Assembly (NCBI GenBank): GCA_045544955.1
Contig: JAZPZY010000003.1
Location: 1-64,000 of the forward strand
DNA: 64,000 nt
From: SIG701 sp045544955
GTDB taxonomy: Bacteria > Bacillota > Clostridia > Oscillospirales > CAG-272
Reading direction: 5' to 3'
Shown: one piece after another, positions 15,136-24,398 of the stretch
Position numbering within the stretch: the stretch's first letter is position 1
How the letters are laid out: each line of letters opens with the position of its first letter
Translations under genes and position numbers: made by a program
Notes under the pieces: model-generated
Seen by the model: the letters and a program-made list of their open reading frames with translations, nothing else
Told to the model about the DNA's origin: nothing
Database searches by the model: none

Positions 15136-15164
15136 ATTATAACACAACCGCACCGCATTTTCAA
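15136..15164 (-). promoter_or_regulatory. Promoter of the NUDIX-tag operon
   Basis: TTGAAA (15164-15159), a 17-base spacer, TATAAT (15141-15136) on the minus strand, about 50 bases upstream of ATG 15085. Confidence 0.8.
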
Positions 15165-15222
15165 CCGCCGCCGAAAAGGATCGACTTTTTGAAAATTTTT
15201 CGCATACTCCGGCAAAGCCCTC

Positions 15223-15251
15223 TTGAAAACCGCATCCGGGCGTGGTAGAAT
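15223..15251 (+). promoter_or_regulatory. Promoter of the rhamnosidase pair
   Basis: TTGAAA (15223-15228), a 17-base spacer, TAGAAT (15246-15251), about 55 bases before ATG 15306. Confidence 0.7.
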
Positions 15252-15305
15252 GTTGTAAATGCATTTTCACAGCGTCAACATGCGTAAGAAAGGATCCTCT
15301 GTTTT

Positions 15306-17552
15306 ATGAATAACGCCGCAAAATGGATCGCCAGCCCCGATAATGTGGGCAGCAGTACACGAAACTTCACAAAAGAATTTTGTCTTGCCAAAGGAAAAAC
15401 CGTGCGGAATGCGGTGCTTTCCGCCTCCGCGATCGGCACGTACGCCGCTTTTCTCAATGGATGCCGCATCGGGAAATCCGTACTTGCCCCGGGGTGGACC
15501 TGCTATCACACACGGGTGCAGTATCAGACGTATGACGTAACGGCGCTTCTTGCCGATACGAACACCCTTTCCATCGGTGTGGGCTGCGGATGGGCATGCA
15601 GTCACATTGGCGGCGACCGCGGAAGGTATGCGGACAACCCTGCCGTAATTGCCCATTTGCACATCACCTATGCGGACGGAACGGAAGAATCCGTTTTCAC
15701 GGAGGAAAGCTGGTGCGTATCCACCACGGAAGTGCTCTTTTCCGAGATCTACCACGGCGAAACGGTGGACAAAACCGCCGAGATCCGAAACCTCGGTCAC
15801 GCCGTGCCCACTGAGATCACGGCCGAGCTCATTCCGCAGGTGGGTGAATATATCACGGAGCAGGAGCGTCTTGCACCCGTTTCTCTGATCGTCACGCCCA
15901 AGGGGGAAAGAGTGATCGATTTCGGTCAGAACATGACCGGCTACGTGGAAGTATCCATCCATGCCCCCCGGGGCAGCCGCATCGTTCTGCATCATGCGGA
16001 GGTGCTGGACGGAGACGGCAATTTCTATAACGAAAACTACCGTTCCGCCAAAAACGAAGTAATCTACATCACAAGCGGCGGCGAGGACATCTTCAAGCCC
16101 ACGTACACGTTCCAGGGATTCCGGTACGTAAAACTTACGGAATACCCCTTTGACACGGTGGATTTATCCGGGTTCCGCGCCATCGTGGTACATTCCGATC
16201 TGAAGCGCACCGGCCGCTACCGCTGTGGTAATGAGAAAATCAATCAGCTGTATCACAACGTGCTCTGGGGACAGAAGTCCAATTATCTGGACATTCCCAC
16301 CGACTGCCCCCAGCGGGATGAACGGCTTGGCTGGACCGGCGACACGCAGGTGTTCTGCCGCACCGGTGCCATCAACTACGACGTGGAACGCTTCTTCACA
16401 AAATGGCTGGGGGATGCCGCCATTGAACAGCGGCGGTACGTTGGTGCCATTCCGGGCATCGTCCCCGTCCCCGTCAAATCCCTGTCCCGCTTCTCGGCGG
16501 CATGGGGCGACGCCGCCTGCATCGTTCCCTGGGAGATCTATCTTGCTTACGGCAGCAAATCCCTTTTGAAAAAGCATTTTCCCCTGATGAAAAACTGGGT
16601 AGATTATCTTCGTAAAGCAGGACCGGAAGAATACCTGTGGCTGGGCGGCATGCATTACGGGGACTGGCTGGCCATGGATGCGGGTGAGGATTCCTACGTT
16701 GGTGCCACCTCCAACGATCTTATCGCCAGTGCGTTCTTTGCCCATTCCACCGATCTTCTGGTACAGGCCGGCGAAGTTTTGGGCGAGGATATGACCGAGT
16801 ATCGCACCCTGCACGAACGTATCGTCACGGCGTTCCGGGAATATTTCATGGAAAACGGCCTGCCGAAAGAAGAACTTCCCTACACGGAGGTGCTGATAAA
16901 CGGCCGCACCGAGCCGATCGACACGGTACGCCGCGGCATTACGCAGACAGCTCTCACGCTGATTCTCCATTTCGGTCTGGCACGGGAAGAGGAACGCCCG
17001 GCCCTTGCCGCGAAGCTGGCTGCATTGATCCGTGAAAACGGCAACCGGATGACCACGGGATTCGTGGGCACGCCTTACATTCTGCATGCACTCTCCGAAA
17101 ACGGCTATACGGATCTGGCTTACGAACTCCTCTTCCAGGAGAAAAATCCGTCCTGGCTGTACTCCGTATGCCACGGTGCCACCACCATGTGGGAGCACTG
17201 GAACGGCATCAAGGAAGACGGCTCCTTCTGGAGCACGGATATGAATTCCTTCAATCACTACGCTTACGGTGCGGTCTTTGACTGGATCTTCGGCGTTTCC
17301 TCCGGTATAAAGCCGGTGGCAGAAGCCCCTGCCTACCGGGAAATCAACATCGCCCCTCATCCGGACCGCCGGCTCGGATTTGCTGACGCATCCATCGATA
17401 CACGATGCGGAACGGTACGTGTGCACTGGTATTATAAAGACGATACCGTGTACTATGAGGTGGAGATTCCCGAGGGGGCCACAGCCCGTCTCACCCTGCC
17501 CTCCGGGCGAAAGGAGATGCTCACCGGCGGCAGCTGGTGCTTTGCCGAGTAA
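15306..17552 (+). CDS. Alpha-L-rhamnosidase (GH78)
   Basis: A 748-residue GH78 enzyme that removes terminal alpha-L-rhamnose by inversion. N-terminal beta domains (about 1-300) carry the usual RNAVLSASAIGTYAAFLNG and PRGSRIVLHHAEVLDGDGNFY segments. The (alpha/alpha)6 catalytic barrel has DCPQRDERLGWTGD at 333-346, including the general acid region, and TTMWEHWNGI with E630 near the proposed base. SFNHYAYGAVFDWI follows, then a C-terminal beta domain. No signal peptide is present, so it works on imported rhamnosides. It is followed after 21 bases by another glycosidase on the same strand, forming a small saccharide-degrading operon without a visible transporter. Confidence 0.93.
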   Translation: MNNAAKWIASPDNVGSSTRNFTKEFCLAKGKTVRNAVLSASAIGTYAAFLNGCRIGKSVLAPGWTCYHTRVQYQTYDVTALLADTNTLSIGVGCGWACSHIGGDRGRYADNPAVIAHLHITYADGTEESVFTEESWCVSTTEVLFSEIYHGETVDKTAEIRNLGHAVPTEITAELIPQVGEYITEQERLAPVSLIVTPKGERVIDFGQNMTGYVEVSIHAPRGSRIVLHHAEVLDGDGNFYNENYRSAKNEVIYITSGGEDIFKPTYTFQGFRYVKLTEYPFDTVDLSGFRAIVVHSDLKRTGRYRCGNEKINQLYHNVLWGQKSNYLDIPTDCPQRDERLGWTGDTQVFCRTGAINYDVERFFTKWLGDAAIEQRRYVGAIPGIVPVPVKSLSRFSAAWGDAACIVPWEIYLAYGSKSLLKKHFPLMKNWVDYLRKAGPEEYLWLGGMHYGDWLAMDAGEDSYVGATSNDLIASAFFAHSTDLLVQAGEVLGEDMTEYRTLHERIVTAFREYFMENGLPKEELPYTEVLINGRTEPIDTVRRGITQTALTLILHFGLAREEERPALAAKLAALIRENGNRMTTGFVGTPYILHALSENGYTDLAYELLFQEKNPSWLYSVCHGATTMWEHWNGIKEDGSFWSTDMNSFNHYAYGAVFDWIFGVSSGIKPVAEAPAYREINIAPHPDRRLGFADASIDTRCGTVRVHWYYKDDTVYYEVEIPEGATARLTLPSGRKEMLTGGSWCFAE

Positions 17553-17573
17553 TCTTCCGGAAAGGATACTGTT

Positions 17574-20498
17574 ATGAACAAATGGATTGATGCAATCCGT
17601 GCGAACGCATCTGCTTACGGCAGTCTGCCGTTCTGGAGCTGGAACGATAAGCTGGACGGGGACGAGCTTCGCCGGCAGATCCGCCACATGAAAGAGATCG
17701 GCATGAACGGCTTTTTCATGCACGCGCGTGGCGGACTGGAAACGGAATATATGTCTAACGAGTGGTTCCGGTGCATAAACGACTGTATTGACGAGGCGAA
17801 AAAGCTGGGGATGGAGGCCTGGGCATACGATGAAAACGGCTGGCCCTCCGGCTTCGCCGGCGGTGCGCTTCTGAAAGACAAGAAGAATTTTGCCATTGCC
17901 ATGGAACACAGAACCGGGGCGTTTCCCACCCTCAACGAAGATATCATCGCCGTATACAAAATCAACGGGGACGGCACGTTTACCCACGTGACGGAAGATA
18001 TCGGGGAAAAGGAATACCTGATCCTGTACAAACGGTACGACGAAAGCTACGTGGACACGATGGACGGCTCCATTACTGAACAGTTTATCAAAGCCACTCA
18101 CGAGCGGTACAAAGAGCGGATCGGCAAAGAAGATTTCGGCAGTACCAATATGCCCGGCTTTTTCACGGATGAGCCCCAGTATTACCGCTGGGGAAACCCG
18201 TACTCCAATATTCTGCCGGAGGAGTTTCAGAAAGCGTACGGATACAGCATTTTTGACAAGCTGCCTGCCGTCTTTTTCGATTTTGACGGGGCGGACAAAT
18301 TCCGTTACGATTATTACTATCTTCTCCATAAGCTGTTTATCAACAATTTTATAAAGAAGATTTACGACTGGTGCGAGGAAAACGGCTTACAGCTGACGGG
18401 GCACGCCGTGGAAGAGCAGAATCTGCCGGGGCAGATGATGTGCTGCGGCGGCGTCATGCCCTTTTATCTCTACGAGCACATCCCGGGCATCGACTATCTC
18501 TGCCGGGGAATGCAGGAAGACACCTCCGCAAAGCAGCTGGGCAGCGTCTGTGCCCAGACGGGCAGAAAAAAAGCCCTGTCCGAAATGTTTGCCTGCTGCG
18601 GCTGGGACGTCTCGCCGAAGGAGCTGAAACGCATTGCCGAAATGCAGTATGCAAACGGCGTAAATCTCATGTGCCAGCATCTGTATCCCTATTCGGAACG
18701 GGGACAGCGGAAAAGGGACTACCCACTGCACTACTCCCGCCACAATCCCTGGCACGAAAAAATGGCGGAGTTTGATCTGTACTTTGCCAATCTGGGTGCG
18801 GCTCTTTCCAGAGGAGAGGAATACGCTCCGGTTTTGGTCATTCATCCCGTGCACGGTGCGTACTGCAAGTACAAAAAGGACACGGATTCCCTGAGTGAGA
18901 TCAACGGAAAATTCGTGGAACTCTCCCGTCTTCTCGGACAGAATCAGATCCCGTATCATTACGGGGACGAATGGATGATGGAAACGATGGCAGAGGTGTG
19001 CGGCGACAGCATCCGCGTGGGCAAATGCACCTACCGTGCCGTGGTGATCCCGTTCACCTATTCCCTGGACAAAAACACGGTACGCCTCTTGCAGGAATAC
19101 CGAAAAAACGGCGGTAAGATCTGGCTGTTTTCGGACGTGCCGCCTTACGTGGACGGTACCCCTTGCGATCTGTCTTTTCTCACCGCCAACATGACCTTTA
19201 CCGATCTTCTGGCCATGCGGGACGCGGTGATAACGAAAAACGGCGAAACCGTACCGCAGATCCGGAAAGCCACCCGGATGATGGGAGAGGATCGGCTGGT
19301 ATTTCTCGCCAATATTACGGCAGAGGATCTGTATCCGGTACAGGTATCCCTTCCCGCAGGGCACTGGGCGGCACTGGATATGCACACGCTGGAAGCAAAA
19401 CCGCTCCGTCAAAAGGAAGAAAACGGACGGGTGACCGTCACGCTTTCCTTTGCCGATGCCCAGTCGTACGTGCTCGTCTCCGGCCAAGCTATTCTCCCGC
19501 TGCCCGCCGCAGCCGATCCTGCGCCGGTTTCCGACTGTATCCCGATCCCGCAAACGGTAAAACTGGCAAAGCCGGTGGACAACGTTCTGACGCTGGATAC
19601 GGCATCCCTCTCAAAAGACGGCGTGCACTACGCCGAGCCGCTGTTTCTGGCCGGCATCCGGGACAATCTGTTAAGAGAGCGCTACGACGGCAAGGTATTT
19701 CTGAAATTCACCTATGAAGCGGATTTTCTCCCCCAAACGCTCCGTCTCGCCGTCGAGCCCATGTACGAATCCATCCTGGTGAACGGAACGGAGGTGTTCC
19801 CCGATCCGTCAAAGAGCTGGTTTGATCCCTCTATCGCCACGGCAGAGATCGCAAATCTTACGAAGATCGGCAAAAACGAGATCGTCATCACCATAAATCA
19901 CCATCAAAGCGATTACGTGTATTACGTGCTGTACGGCGGTGTATCGGAAACGCTTCGCAACTGTCTCCTCTTTGACGTAGAGATCGAAAATGTCTATCTC
20001 ATCGGTGATTTTGCACTCCGCTGTGACGGCACCTTTACCGACGGCGTGCGTGCCTCCGTGGAATATGACGGCGGATTCGCACTGACAAAGCAGCCGGACA
20101 CCGTTCCCGCAAGGGATATCGTCCGGGGCGGATATCCGTTCTACGCCGGAAAGATCGTCACGGAATTCTCCTATGATTACACCCCCGGCGCCCCTACGGT
20201 ATTGAAGCTGGACGGCCGCTTTGCCGCCGCTGATATCCGGGTAAACGGGAACGATGCCGGCAGTATGCTGTTTTCCCGCACGCTGGATCTCACGCCCGTT
20301 CTGAAACCGGGAGAAAACCGCATAGAAGTCACCTTGTGCAATTCCATGCGGAACGCCATGGGCCCCCATCACAGGCAAGATCCCGAACCGCACGATATAT
20401 GGGTGCAGACGCTCTCCTTTGAGAAGGAATGGAACGGGTGTCACTGCGAGGACTATCTGGATCGCTACGCGTTCGTACGCTACGGTATGACCGAGTAA
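17574..20498 (+). CDS. GH106-like glycoside hydrolase
   Basis: A 974-residue cytoplasmic protein (no signal peptide) with a TIM-barrel N-terminal half of the kind seen in GH106-related enzymes: SLPFWSWNDKLDGDELRRQI, MNGFFMHARGGLETEYMS and EAWAYDENGWPSGFAGG. Catalytic-looking acids include the FFTDEPQYY and LTGHAVEEQNLPGQ regions. A middle domain resembles a flavodoxin/glutaminase fold, and the C-terminal third is a beta-sandwich similar to GH2 sugar-binding domains (RFAAADIRVNGNDAG). Because it follows GH78 by 21 bases, a role on rhamnose-containing glycans is likely. The exact CAZy family and substrate are not certain. The terminator at 20503 ends the operon. Confidence 0.8.
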   Translation: MNKWIDAIRANASAYGSLPFWSWNDKLDGDELRRQIRHMKEIGMNGFFMHARGGLETEYMSNEWFRCINDCIDEAKKLGMEAWAYDENGWPSGFAGGALLKDKKNFAIAMEHRTGAFPTLNEDIIAVYKINGDGTFTHVTEDIGEKEYLILYKRYDESYVDTMDGSITEQFIKATHERYKERIGKEDFGSTNMPGFFTDEPQYYRWGNPYSNILPEEFQKAYGYSIFDKLPAVFFDFDGADKFRYDYYYLLHKLFINNFIKKIYDWCEENGLQLTGHAVEEQNLPGQMMCCGGVMPFYLYEHIPGIDYLCRGMQEDTSAKQLGSVCAQTGRKKALSEMFACCGWDVSPKELKRIAEMQYANGVNLMCQHLYPYSERGQRKRDYPLHYSRHNPWHEKMAEFDLYFANLGAALSRGEEYAPVLVIHPVHGAYCKYKKDTDSLSEINGKFVELSRLLGQNQIPYHYGDEWMMETMAEVCGDSIRVGKCTYRAVVIPFTYSLDKNTVRLLQEYRKNGGKIWLFSDVPPYVDGTPCDLSFLTANMTFTDLLAMRDAVITKNGETVPQIRKATRMMGEDRLVFLANITAEDLYPVQVSLPAGHWAALDMHTLEAKPLRQKEENGRVTVTLSFADAQSYVLVSGQAILPLPAAADPAPVSDCIPIPQTVKLAKPVDNVLTLDTASLSKDGVHYAEPLFLAGIRDNLLRERYDGKVFLKFTYEADFLPQTLRLAVEPMYESILVNGTEVFPDPSKSWFDPSIATAEIANLTKIGKNEIVITINHHQSDYVYYVLYGGVSETLRNCLLFDVEIENVYLIGDFALRCDGTFTDGVRASVEYDGGFALTKQPDTVPARDIVRGGYPFYAGKIVTEFSYDYTPGAPTVLKLDGRFAAADIRVNGNDAGSMLFSRTLDLTPVLKPGENRIEVTLCNSMRNAMGPHHRQDPEPHDIWVQTLSFEKEWNGCHCEDYLDRYAFVRYGMTE

Positions 20499-20502
20499 CA
20501 GC

Positions 20503-20539
20503 AAAAAAGGAAACTGCCGAAATGGCAGTTTCCTTTTTT
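20503..20539. terminator. Bidirectional intrinsic terminator
   Basis: A 16-base perfect stem (20503-20518 with 20524-20539) with A-run and T-run ends, between the convergent glycosidase and DUF1015 genes. Confidence 0.93.
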
Positions 20540-20542
20540 GCA

Positions 20543-21781
20543 TCAGCGTACGATTTTCCGGGCTTCCAGGTAATACCGCTTACTGCGTGCCTCTCCCATA
20601 GAGAAGGTCTTTCGCGGCAGCGTGCCGTGGTTCAGCACGTAGGGGAAAAGCTCTTCCTTTGCCATACCGTCAAACAAAAATCCAACCGATCCCGGACGGG
20701 CGGCAAGGGAAAGAAGCGAGGCTTCGTCGTGGATATAGTCACACTTCACACCGGGATGGGACTCCGCATATCCGTCGATGAAATCCTGCAGCGTGCCAAC
20801 GGTCAGTGCATGAGTCGGTGCGGTGAAGGTCACGGTTTTATCCGATGAGCCGGTCAGCACCCGCACCGTCTGTGCTCCCGTTCCCATGGCGGTGATCTTC
20901 AAAAGGGCGGCGGTGAAATCGTCAGGATCGCATCCCGTAACCACCCGGTAGATGGGCTCAAAATCCAGTGCTTCATCCTCCAGGGCAGTCAACTCCACAA
21001 GGGCGTACCGTGCCGGATGATCGCCGGCGGCACTTCCCTCTTTGGCTTTGATATTCTCATAATGGGCTTTGGCGGCGGCAAGCGAATGGTTGCCGTCTCC
21101 TACGGCGTACACCAAGCCCTCCCCCCGGGCGGATTCATACGCCGAAAGCTTCTGAAGCACGGCGGCGAGAGCCTCGCCGCTTATGCGGTAGCCTTTTACG
21201 TGACCGCCGTCCAGCATCAGATCAAAATCATAAAGGCAGGTGTAACCGTCCTTCCCGGCGGCGACGGACGCCATAAATCCGTCCGTATCGTTCATCAGAA
21301 GCATCACGTGGGGCAGTTCCAGAGGGGCAGCAGAGCGGATCGCCACACGGGGCGGGATCCGTTCCAAAACCGTTGCCTCCGTGGCACGCACGGCAGGGGC
21401 AGAGCCTTTGGCATAATCGTAGCGGTTCAGATCGATCCTGCCCACGATTCCCCGGCGCACCCGTCCGTCCGGCAGGGTGCGTTCCAGATACAGCAGACTG
21501 TCTTTGTATTCTTTCAGAAATCCGTTTTGCACCGTTTCCATCTCCTGTGCGATGCGGGATTTCTTCTCCGCTTCCTTCTCCGTTTCCAGATACGCTTCCG
21601 GCAGAACGAGATGAAGGGCGGAAGGGGCGTTTTCGGCAATAGCCTCCGCCGTCTCCCAGTAAGACGGCTCGGACGTGAACTGGTCGCAGGCAATCACCGC
21701 CCATTTCGTCCAAGCGGAATCGTTTTTTTCATACGGCGGCAGAAGAAAATCCGCCGGCGAAAAGATCGTTTTCATAAGCAT
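20543..21781 (-). CDS. DUF1015 family protein
   Basis: A 412-residue cytoplasmic protein of the DUF1015 family, found in many Clostridia and Bacteroidetes, often near serine or central metabolism genes, with no established reaction. Typical segments are FSPADFLLPPYEKNDSAW at the N-terminus, ACDQFTSEPSYW at about 30-41, VYAVGDGNHSLAAAKAHYE with the conserved DGNH motif in the middle, and DYIHDEASLLSLAARPGSVGFLF near the C-terminus. GAGG lies 7 bases before ATG 21781; a second ATG two codons later is possible. It has its own consensus promoter, and transcription is divergent from aspartate kinase. Confidence 0.88.
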   Translation of the reverse strand: MLMKTIFSPADFLLPPYEKNDSAWTKWAVIACDQFTSEPSYWETAEAIAENAPSALHLVLPEAYLETEKEAEKKSRIAQEMETVQNGFLKEYKDSLLYLERTLPDGRVRRGIVGRIDLNRYDYAKGSAPAVRATEATVLERIPPRVAIRSAAPLELPHVMLLMNDTDGFMASVAAGKDGYTCLYDFDLMLDGGHVKGYRISGEALAAVLQKLSAYESARGEGLVYAVGDGNHSLAAAKAHYENIKAKEGSAAGDHPARYALVELTALEDEALDFEPIYRVVTGCDPDDFTAALLKITAMGTGAQTVRVLTGSSDKTVTFTAPTHALTVGTLQDFIDGYAESHPGVKCDYIHDEASLLSLAARPGSVGFLFDGMAKEELFPYVLNHGTLPRKTFSMGEARSKRYYLEARKIVR

Positions 21782-21810
21782 AGAGGCACCTCGTATTTTC
21801 GTGTTACCCT

Positions 21811-21839
21811 ATTATAATACAGAAATCGCCCGCTGTCAA
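21811..21839 (-). promoter_or_regulatory. Consensus promoter of the DUF1015 gene
   Basis: TTGACA (21839-21834), 17-base spacer, TATAAT (21816-21811) on the minus strand; perfect consensus. Confidence 0.9.
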
Positions 21840-21974
21840 TTTTTCCGTCAGAAAAGGCAAAATATTTCCCCGGATTCCACTTTCCCGTGCATCGGATTCG
21901 GTTCGGACGGAAGAAAACTGTATAATCGCATAATATTTTCTTGAATCCGGTGCATAATTTATCAAATACTGCCG

Positions 21975-22003
21975 TTGACAAACGCGGAAAAAATCCATAT
22001 AAT
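21975..22003 (+). promoter_or_regulatory. Consensus promoter of aspartate kinase
   Basis: TTGACA (21975-21980), 17-base spacer, TATAAT (21998-22003). The leader to GTG 22043 is only about 33 bases, too short for a lysine riboswitch. Confidence 0.9.
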
Positions 22004-22042
22004 ATATAACATAGTAACTATTTCTGATGGGAGTATTATACA

Positions 22043-23386
22043 GTGAACGTGCAAAATTTTGCATCTATCCCCGAAAATGCCGTAAAGGTCGTTAAATTTG
22101 GCGGCAGTTCTCTGGCAGACGCCGAGCATTTCCGCATGGTGGAAAGCATCGTCACGGCGGAAGCCTGCCGCCGTTACGTGGTTCCCTCCGCACCGGGCAA
22201 GCGTTTCAAGGAGGACGACAAGGTCACCGACCTTCTCTACAAATGCTACGAGGTATCCGGCGATCCGGCACAGCTGAAGGAAGTGTTCGCCCGGGTTATC
22301 GAACGGTACGAGCTGATCATCAAGGGACTGGGACTGGATCTTGACATGTCTCAGGAATACGAGCAGGTGCAGTACGCCATCCTGCATCACGCAGGCCGTG
22401 ACTACGCCGCCAGCCGCGGCGAATACCTGAACGGTATCATCCTGGCCAAGCTTCTGGGATACGATTTCATTGACGCCGCCGAGGTGATCCGTTTCTCCGA
22501 CAACGGCTCTTTTGACGGCGAGCTTACCAATCAGATCCTTGCCGAGAAGCTGAAAAAGCATGAGCGTGCCGTTATTCCCGGCTTCTACGGCTCCATGCCC
22601 AACGGCACGGTAAAGACCTTCTCCAGAGGCGGCCCCGACATCACCGGCTCCATCGTGGCACGGGCGGCCGAAGCGTACATTTACGAAAACTGGACGGACG
22701 TTTCCGGCTTCCTTATGGCGGATCCCCGCATCATTGACAATCCCCGCCCCATTGAGATCATCACGTACAAGGAGTTGCGTGAGCTTTCCTACATGGGTGC
22801 CACGGTGCTTCACCAGGATTCCATCTTCCCCGTGCGTTTCGCCGGAATCCCGATCAACATCCGCAACACCAACGATCCGTCCTGCGCCGGCACGCTGATC
22901 GTGCCCTCTACGGACGATCTGTCCAGCGTAATTACCGGTATCGCAGGAAAGACCGGCTTCTCCGTTATCAATATTGAAAAGGATATGATGAACTCCGAGC
23001 TGGGATTCGGCCGCCGGGTGCTGGAAGTGCTGGAAAAGGAGGGTATCTCCTTTGAGCATCTCCCCTCCGGTATCGACACCATGAGCGTCATTGTAAACAC
23101 CTCGGACATTGCCTCCTGCCGCCAGCATGTTATCGACGAAATCTGCCGCAAGACCGAGCCGGAATTTATCACGATCGAGGACGATCTGGCGCTGATCGCC
23201 GTTGTAGGCCGCGGTATGGTAAAAGCAAAAGGTACCGCCGCCAAGCTGTTCAAGGCGTGTGCCGAAGCTGACATCAACATCCGCATGATCGACCAGGGCT
23301 CCAGTGAGTTCAACATCATCATCGGTGTGGAGGCAAAAGATTTCGTACGTGCCCAGCAGGCGATCTACAGCGAATTTGTAAAGTAA
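22043..23386 (+). CDS. Aspartate kinase
   Basis: A 447-residue monofunctional aspartokinase, catalysing ATP-dependent phosphorylation of aspartate, the first step toward lysine, threonine, methionine and diaminopimelate. VVKFGGSSLADAEHF at the N-terminus is the nucleotide-binding KFGGSS motif. NGTVKTFSRGGPDITGSIVA (about 191-210) is the Asp/ATP-binding region. Tandem ACT domains occupy roughly 300-447 (GKTGFSVINIEKDMMNSE, IAVVGRGMVKAKGTAAKLF), so feedback inhibition is likely. The start is GTG 22043, with GGGAG about 10 bases upstream. Regulation looks enzymatic, since the leader is short. Monocistronic, ending in a strong terminator. Confidence 0.94.
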   Translation: MNVQNFASIPENAVKVVKFGGSSLADAEHFRMVESIVTAEACRRYVVPSAPGKRFKEDDKVTDLLYKCYEVSGDPAQLKEVFARVIERYELIIKGLGLDLDMSQEYEQVQYAILHHAGRDYAASRGEYLNGIILAKLLGYDFIDAAEVIRFSDNGSFDGELTNQILAEKLKKHERAVIPGFYGSMPNGTVKTFSRGGPDITGSIVARAAEAYIYENWTDVSGFLMADPRIIDNPRPIEIITYKELRELSYMGATVLHQDSIFPVRFAGIPINIRNTNDPSCAGTLIVPSTDDLSSVITGIAGKTGFSVINIEKDMMNSELGFGRRVLEVLEKEGISFEHLPSGIDTMSVIVNTSDIASCRQHVIDEICRKTEPEFITIEDDLALIAVVGRGMVKAKGTAAKLFKACAEADINIRMIDQGSSEFNIIIGVEAKDFVRAQQAIYSEFVK

Positions 23387-23410
23387 TCGGCCGGGCAGAC
23401 AAACCAAAGT

Positions 23411-23448
23411 AAAAAACGCCTCCGATGTATTCGATCGGAGGCATTTTT
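23411..23448. terminator. Bidirectional intrinsic terminator
   Basis: GCCTCCGAT (23418-23426) pairs with ATCGGAGGC (23434-23442), with an A-run before and ATTTTT after. It separates convergent aspartate kinase and HIT genes. Confidence 0.9.
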
Positions 23449-23473
23449 GCATCATTGGCTTATCAGATTCTTA

Positions 23474-23812
23474 TCAGACGATACGCTCCGGCAGCGGCTC
23501 GCCGCCAAGAATGTGGAAATGCAGATGCGGCACGCTCTGTGCGGCATCCGCACCGCAGTTGGAGATCACACGGTATCCGCCGAGGGCACCGGCTTCCTTT
23601 GCGATGGCAGGAATCTTCTCAAAGATATGCTGGACGTACACGCTGTTTTCCGGCGTCACCCCGTCCATGGACGGAATATGTACCTTCGGGATCACCAGCA
23701 CGTGCACCTTTGCCGACGGATTGATGTCGTAAAAGGCAAAGATCATGTCGTCCTCGTATACCTTTTTCGAGGGGATCTCCCCTTTGATGATTTTGCAGAA
23801 AATGCAGTCCAT
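23474..23812 (-). CDS. HIT family protein
   Basis: A 112-residue histidine triad hydrolase of the HinT branch. The triad is VPHLHFHILGG near the C-terminus, where the middle His of HxHxH is the nucleophile that attacks nucleoside phosphoramidates and related nucleotides. MDCIFCKIIKGEIPSKKVYE is the typical N-terminus, with the zinc-binding C3 and C6 found in many bacterial members. It is full length and cytoplasmic. It lies 32 bases downstream of the membrane-anchored gene at 23845 on the same strand and probably shares its transcript. Confidence 0.95.
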   Translation of the reverse strand: MDCIFCKIIKGEIPSKKVYEDDMIFAFYDINPSAKVHVLVIPKVHIPSMDGVTPENSVYVQHIFEKIPAIAKEAGALGGYRVISNCGADAAQSVPHLHFHILGGEPLPERIV

Positions 23813-23844
23813 ATTCGTTTCTCCTTTATGTTAGAGTAAAATAA

Positions 23845-24336
23845 TTACTGTGAATTTTTCGGCATACGTCCGTACTGCCCGGCGTAGACGCCGGCGTCGT
23901 CCCTGAGATATACGTTTTCGATCACGCCGTTTTCTACGAAAGCGATACAGCGTGTGAGCAGATAACTACCCTGCCACTCACTGCACACCAGGTGAAAGGA
24001 CGAAGGGTACTCAAAGGCCCCGGTCGGTGAAAACGTGGGGACAAGCGTCCCGCCCACGGTGGAAAAGGTATCCCCCTCTACCGTAACGGTGCCGTCATGC
24101 GTAGGAGAGCGGAGGAAATACCGCTGCACGTGCACGTGTACGGTTACGTCCACCGTCTCGCCGTACGGTGCCGTCTCCCCGGCATCCGTCAAGTAAAGCG
24201 TAGCGGTATAGATTCGCTGATACGGCAGTTTGAACCAGACGAGGATTCCGATACCGATCAAAATCCCGATAAGGATCACGGTTTTCTTTTTTTGGGAAAC
24301 GACGCGCCGGCTTTCGGCAGGAATTTCTCTCTTCAT
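23845..24336 (-). CDS. Single-pass membrane protein, unknown
   Basis: A 163-residue protein starting at ATG 24336, with GGAGGT about 6 bases upstream. A basic cytoplasmic tail (about 1-16) precedes one hydrophobic helix at about 17-33 (TVILIGILIGIGILVWF); the remaining 130 residues should be outside the cell. The outer part is beta-rich, with repeated Thr/Val strands (YTATLYLTDAGETAPYGETV, GTVTVEGDTFSTVGGTLV). I do not recognise a family. It is followed by the HIT gene on the same strand, with no clear functional link. Confidence 0.65.
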   Translation of the reverse strand: MKREIPAESRRVVSQKKKTVILIGILIGIGILVWFKLPYQRIYTATLYLTDAGETAPYGETVDVTVHVHVQRYFLRSPTHDGTVTVEGDTFSTVGGTLVPTFSPTGAFEYPSSFHLVCSEWQGSYLLTRCIAFVENGVIENVYLRDDAGVYAGQYGRMPKNSQ

Positions 24337-24398
24337 CGCACACCTCCGCACTTTTCTTAATCATAACACATCATATTTCAAAAATCAAGAGGCATCCC

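Noticed and set aside
16164..18329. A 721-residue open frame antisense to the GH78/GH106-like genes
   Set aside because: Both genes on the plus strand show intact family motifs across the same bases; the antisense frame has no start signal or recognisable domain.
22004..22042. Lysine riboswitch before aspartate kinase
   Set aside because: The leader is only about 33 bases, far shorter than the riboswitch.
21962..23455. A 497-residue open frame antisense to aspartate kinase
   Set aside because: Opposite a clear aspartokinase with perfect motifs; no promoter or homology on the minus strand.
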